From SHZI01 sp031409515 (GTDB lineage: Bacteria > Pseudomonadota > Gammaproteobacteria > Steroidobacterales > GCA-2729495): a DNA stretch of 59,473 nt. Each line of letters starts with the position of its first letter. The first letter of the stretch is position 1. The DNA is taken from assembly GCA_031409515.1 (NCBI GenBank), contig JANNXJ010000003.1, forward strand, positions 1-59,473. The letters are read 5' to 3'. A model generated the notes under the pieces. That model was given only the letters and a program-made list of their open reading frames with translations, did not search any database and had not been told where the DNA came from. Shown here in pieces: positions 58,890 to 59,473 of the stretch. Position numbers and translations under genes: made by a program.

Positions 58890-58900
58890 GTAGGAGCGCC
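58890..58900. repeat. Fragment of a REP-like unit
   Basis: GTAGGAGCGCC directly after the xerC stop is the first half of the repeat unit seen elsewhere in the window. Confidence 0.6.
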
Positions 58901-58959
58901 GACCGAATCCGGAGAGGCGCGTTATAGTCAGGCCCAGCACTACGCACCGGAGCCGTCTT

Positions 58960-59370
58960 ATGCACATGCAGAGAATTCTCTTCAGCGTCGTCGCCATCGC
59001 CAGTTTTCTGGGCAGCCCGCTCGGGACCCTGGCTGATGATGGCCCGCCGCCGATGCCCGGCAGGGAGTTCTGCAAGGAAAATCCGGGCAGGTGCGAGGAA
59101 GCCCGGGCCAGGCGGCAGGAGTTCTGCACAGCGAATCCGGAAAAGTGTGAACAGATGAAGGCGAAGCGCGCGGAGCGCCGCGAATTCTGCAAAGCCAATC
59201 CGGAAACATGCAAGGAACAACGGGAGCAATTGAAGGAAAGGCGGGCCGAGTTGCAGGCCAAGTGCCAGGCAGACCCCGCCAAGTGCGATGCAATGAAAGA
59301 TGAGGCCCGCAAGAGGTTCCAGGACCGGCCGGGCGGCCCGCCGCCACCCGCCCCACCTCCCGCCCAGTAG
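58960..59370 (+). CDS. Secreted protein with four CX6C repeats
   Basis: A 136-residue exported protein with a signal peptide (ILFSVVAIASFLGSPLGTLA). Four units follow with CKENPGRC, CTANPEKC, CKANPETC and CQADPAKC, separated by charged helices, and a Pro-rich end (PPPPAPPPAQ). Each unit has an N/D-P turn between two cysteines spaced by six residues, so paired disulfides or metal binding are plausible. No family recognised. A possible -10 TATAGT lies at 58923. Confidence 0.75.
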   Translation: MHMQRILFSVVAIASFLGSPLGTLADDGPPPMPGREFCKENPGRCEEARARRQEFCTANPEKCEQMKAKRAERREFCKANPETCKEQREQLKERRAELQAKCQADPAKCDAMKDEARKRFQDRPGGPPPPAPPPAQ

Positions 59371-59375
59371 GCGGG

Positions 59376-59434
59376 AAAAGGGGACAAGCCACAATTGCCG
59401 CGGGCACGCGGGTAATGAGGCATGTCCCCTTTTG
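59376..59434. repeat. Imperfect copy of the GGGGACATGCC palindrome
   Basis: AAAAGGGGACAAGCC (59376-59390) and GGCATGTCCCCTTTT (59419-59433) are near reverse complements, with 14 of 16 bases matching including the flanking base. The outer core matches the hairpin between polA and engB. It may act as a terminator after the CX6C gene. Confidence 0.75.
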
Positions 59435-59473
59435 CCCCCATTTAATTTTGCAGGGCGGCGCCAGATAGTCAGT

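Noticed and set aside
1..59473. CRISPR array
   Set aside because: No regularly spaced direct repeats with unique spacers were seen; all short repeats are palindromic REP-like units at irregular places.

Overview
The window looks like a chromosomal segment of a GC-rich gammaproteobacterium. The neighbourhoods polA-engB-cytochrome c4-dsbA, comM/ubiK-glnK-amtB, algZ-algR, hemX-hemY and dapF-DUF484-xerC are all familiar from Pseudomonas and Xanthomonas relatives. The transcarbamylase-type arginine route and the XanB2-type chorismatase point to the Xanthomonadales/Nevskiales side. I cannot name the species.

Layout. 1-1220: an IS30 element (left end outside the window) that has removed the start of a flhC-like regulator. 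1665-3999: nudC, an NRDE protein and a Sel1-repeat protein. 4083-12424: a compact arginine operon, argR-argG-(P-loop gene)-argC-argD-argF'-argB-argH, with a strong promoter before argR. It uses an N-acyl-ornithine carbamoyltransferase whose specificity residue suggests succinylated rather than acetylated intermediates. 12459-13003: a toxin-antitoxin pair. 13131-18455: lptM, polA, engB, cytochrome c4 and a lipoprotein DsbA. 18403-21946: molybdopterin genes (moaE, moaD, a MobA/MocA-like enzyme) and four uncharacterised genes. 22106-26582: a tiny gene, an orphan 4-helix sensor, tRNA-Arg(CCG), a Crp/Fnr regulator, cytochrome c5, an exosortase-type sorted protein and an ORF6N protein. 26676-33040: comM, ubiK, glnK-amtB behind a sigma-54 promoter, a DUF4124 protein, and the algZ-algR two-component pair.

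33060-53260 is the most unusual part: a roughly 20 kb pigment island of the aryl-polyene/xanthomonadin type. It encodes ketosynthases with a chain-length factor, a ketoreductase, two hotdog dehydratases, a thioesterase, two acyl carrier proteins, a phosphopantetheinyl transferase, an AMP ligase, a methyltransferase, a glycosyltransferase, two acyltransferases, an MMPL exporter and a LolA-like carrier. It also has an XanB2-type chorismatase to make the aromatic starter and a B12-binding radical SAM enzyme next to it. Several secreted proteins of unknown role, including a tandem duplicated pair, are embedded in it. The island lies between algR and hemX, where relatives carry hemC and hemD; neither is present in the window.

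53307-59370: hemX-hemY, a ParA-type ATPase, dapF-DUF484-xerC, and a secreted protein with four CX6C repeats. Two families of short palindromes are scattered through the window. One (GTAGGAGCG...) repeatedly sits on stop codons and even encodes the tail of HemY. The other (GGGGACATGCC...) forms a perfect 37-bp-arm hairpin between polA and engB. Starts and functions are judged from sequence alone, without database searches.
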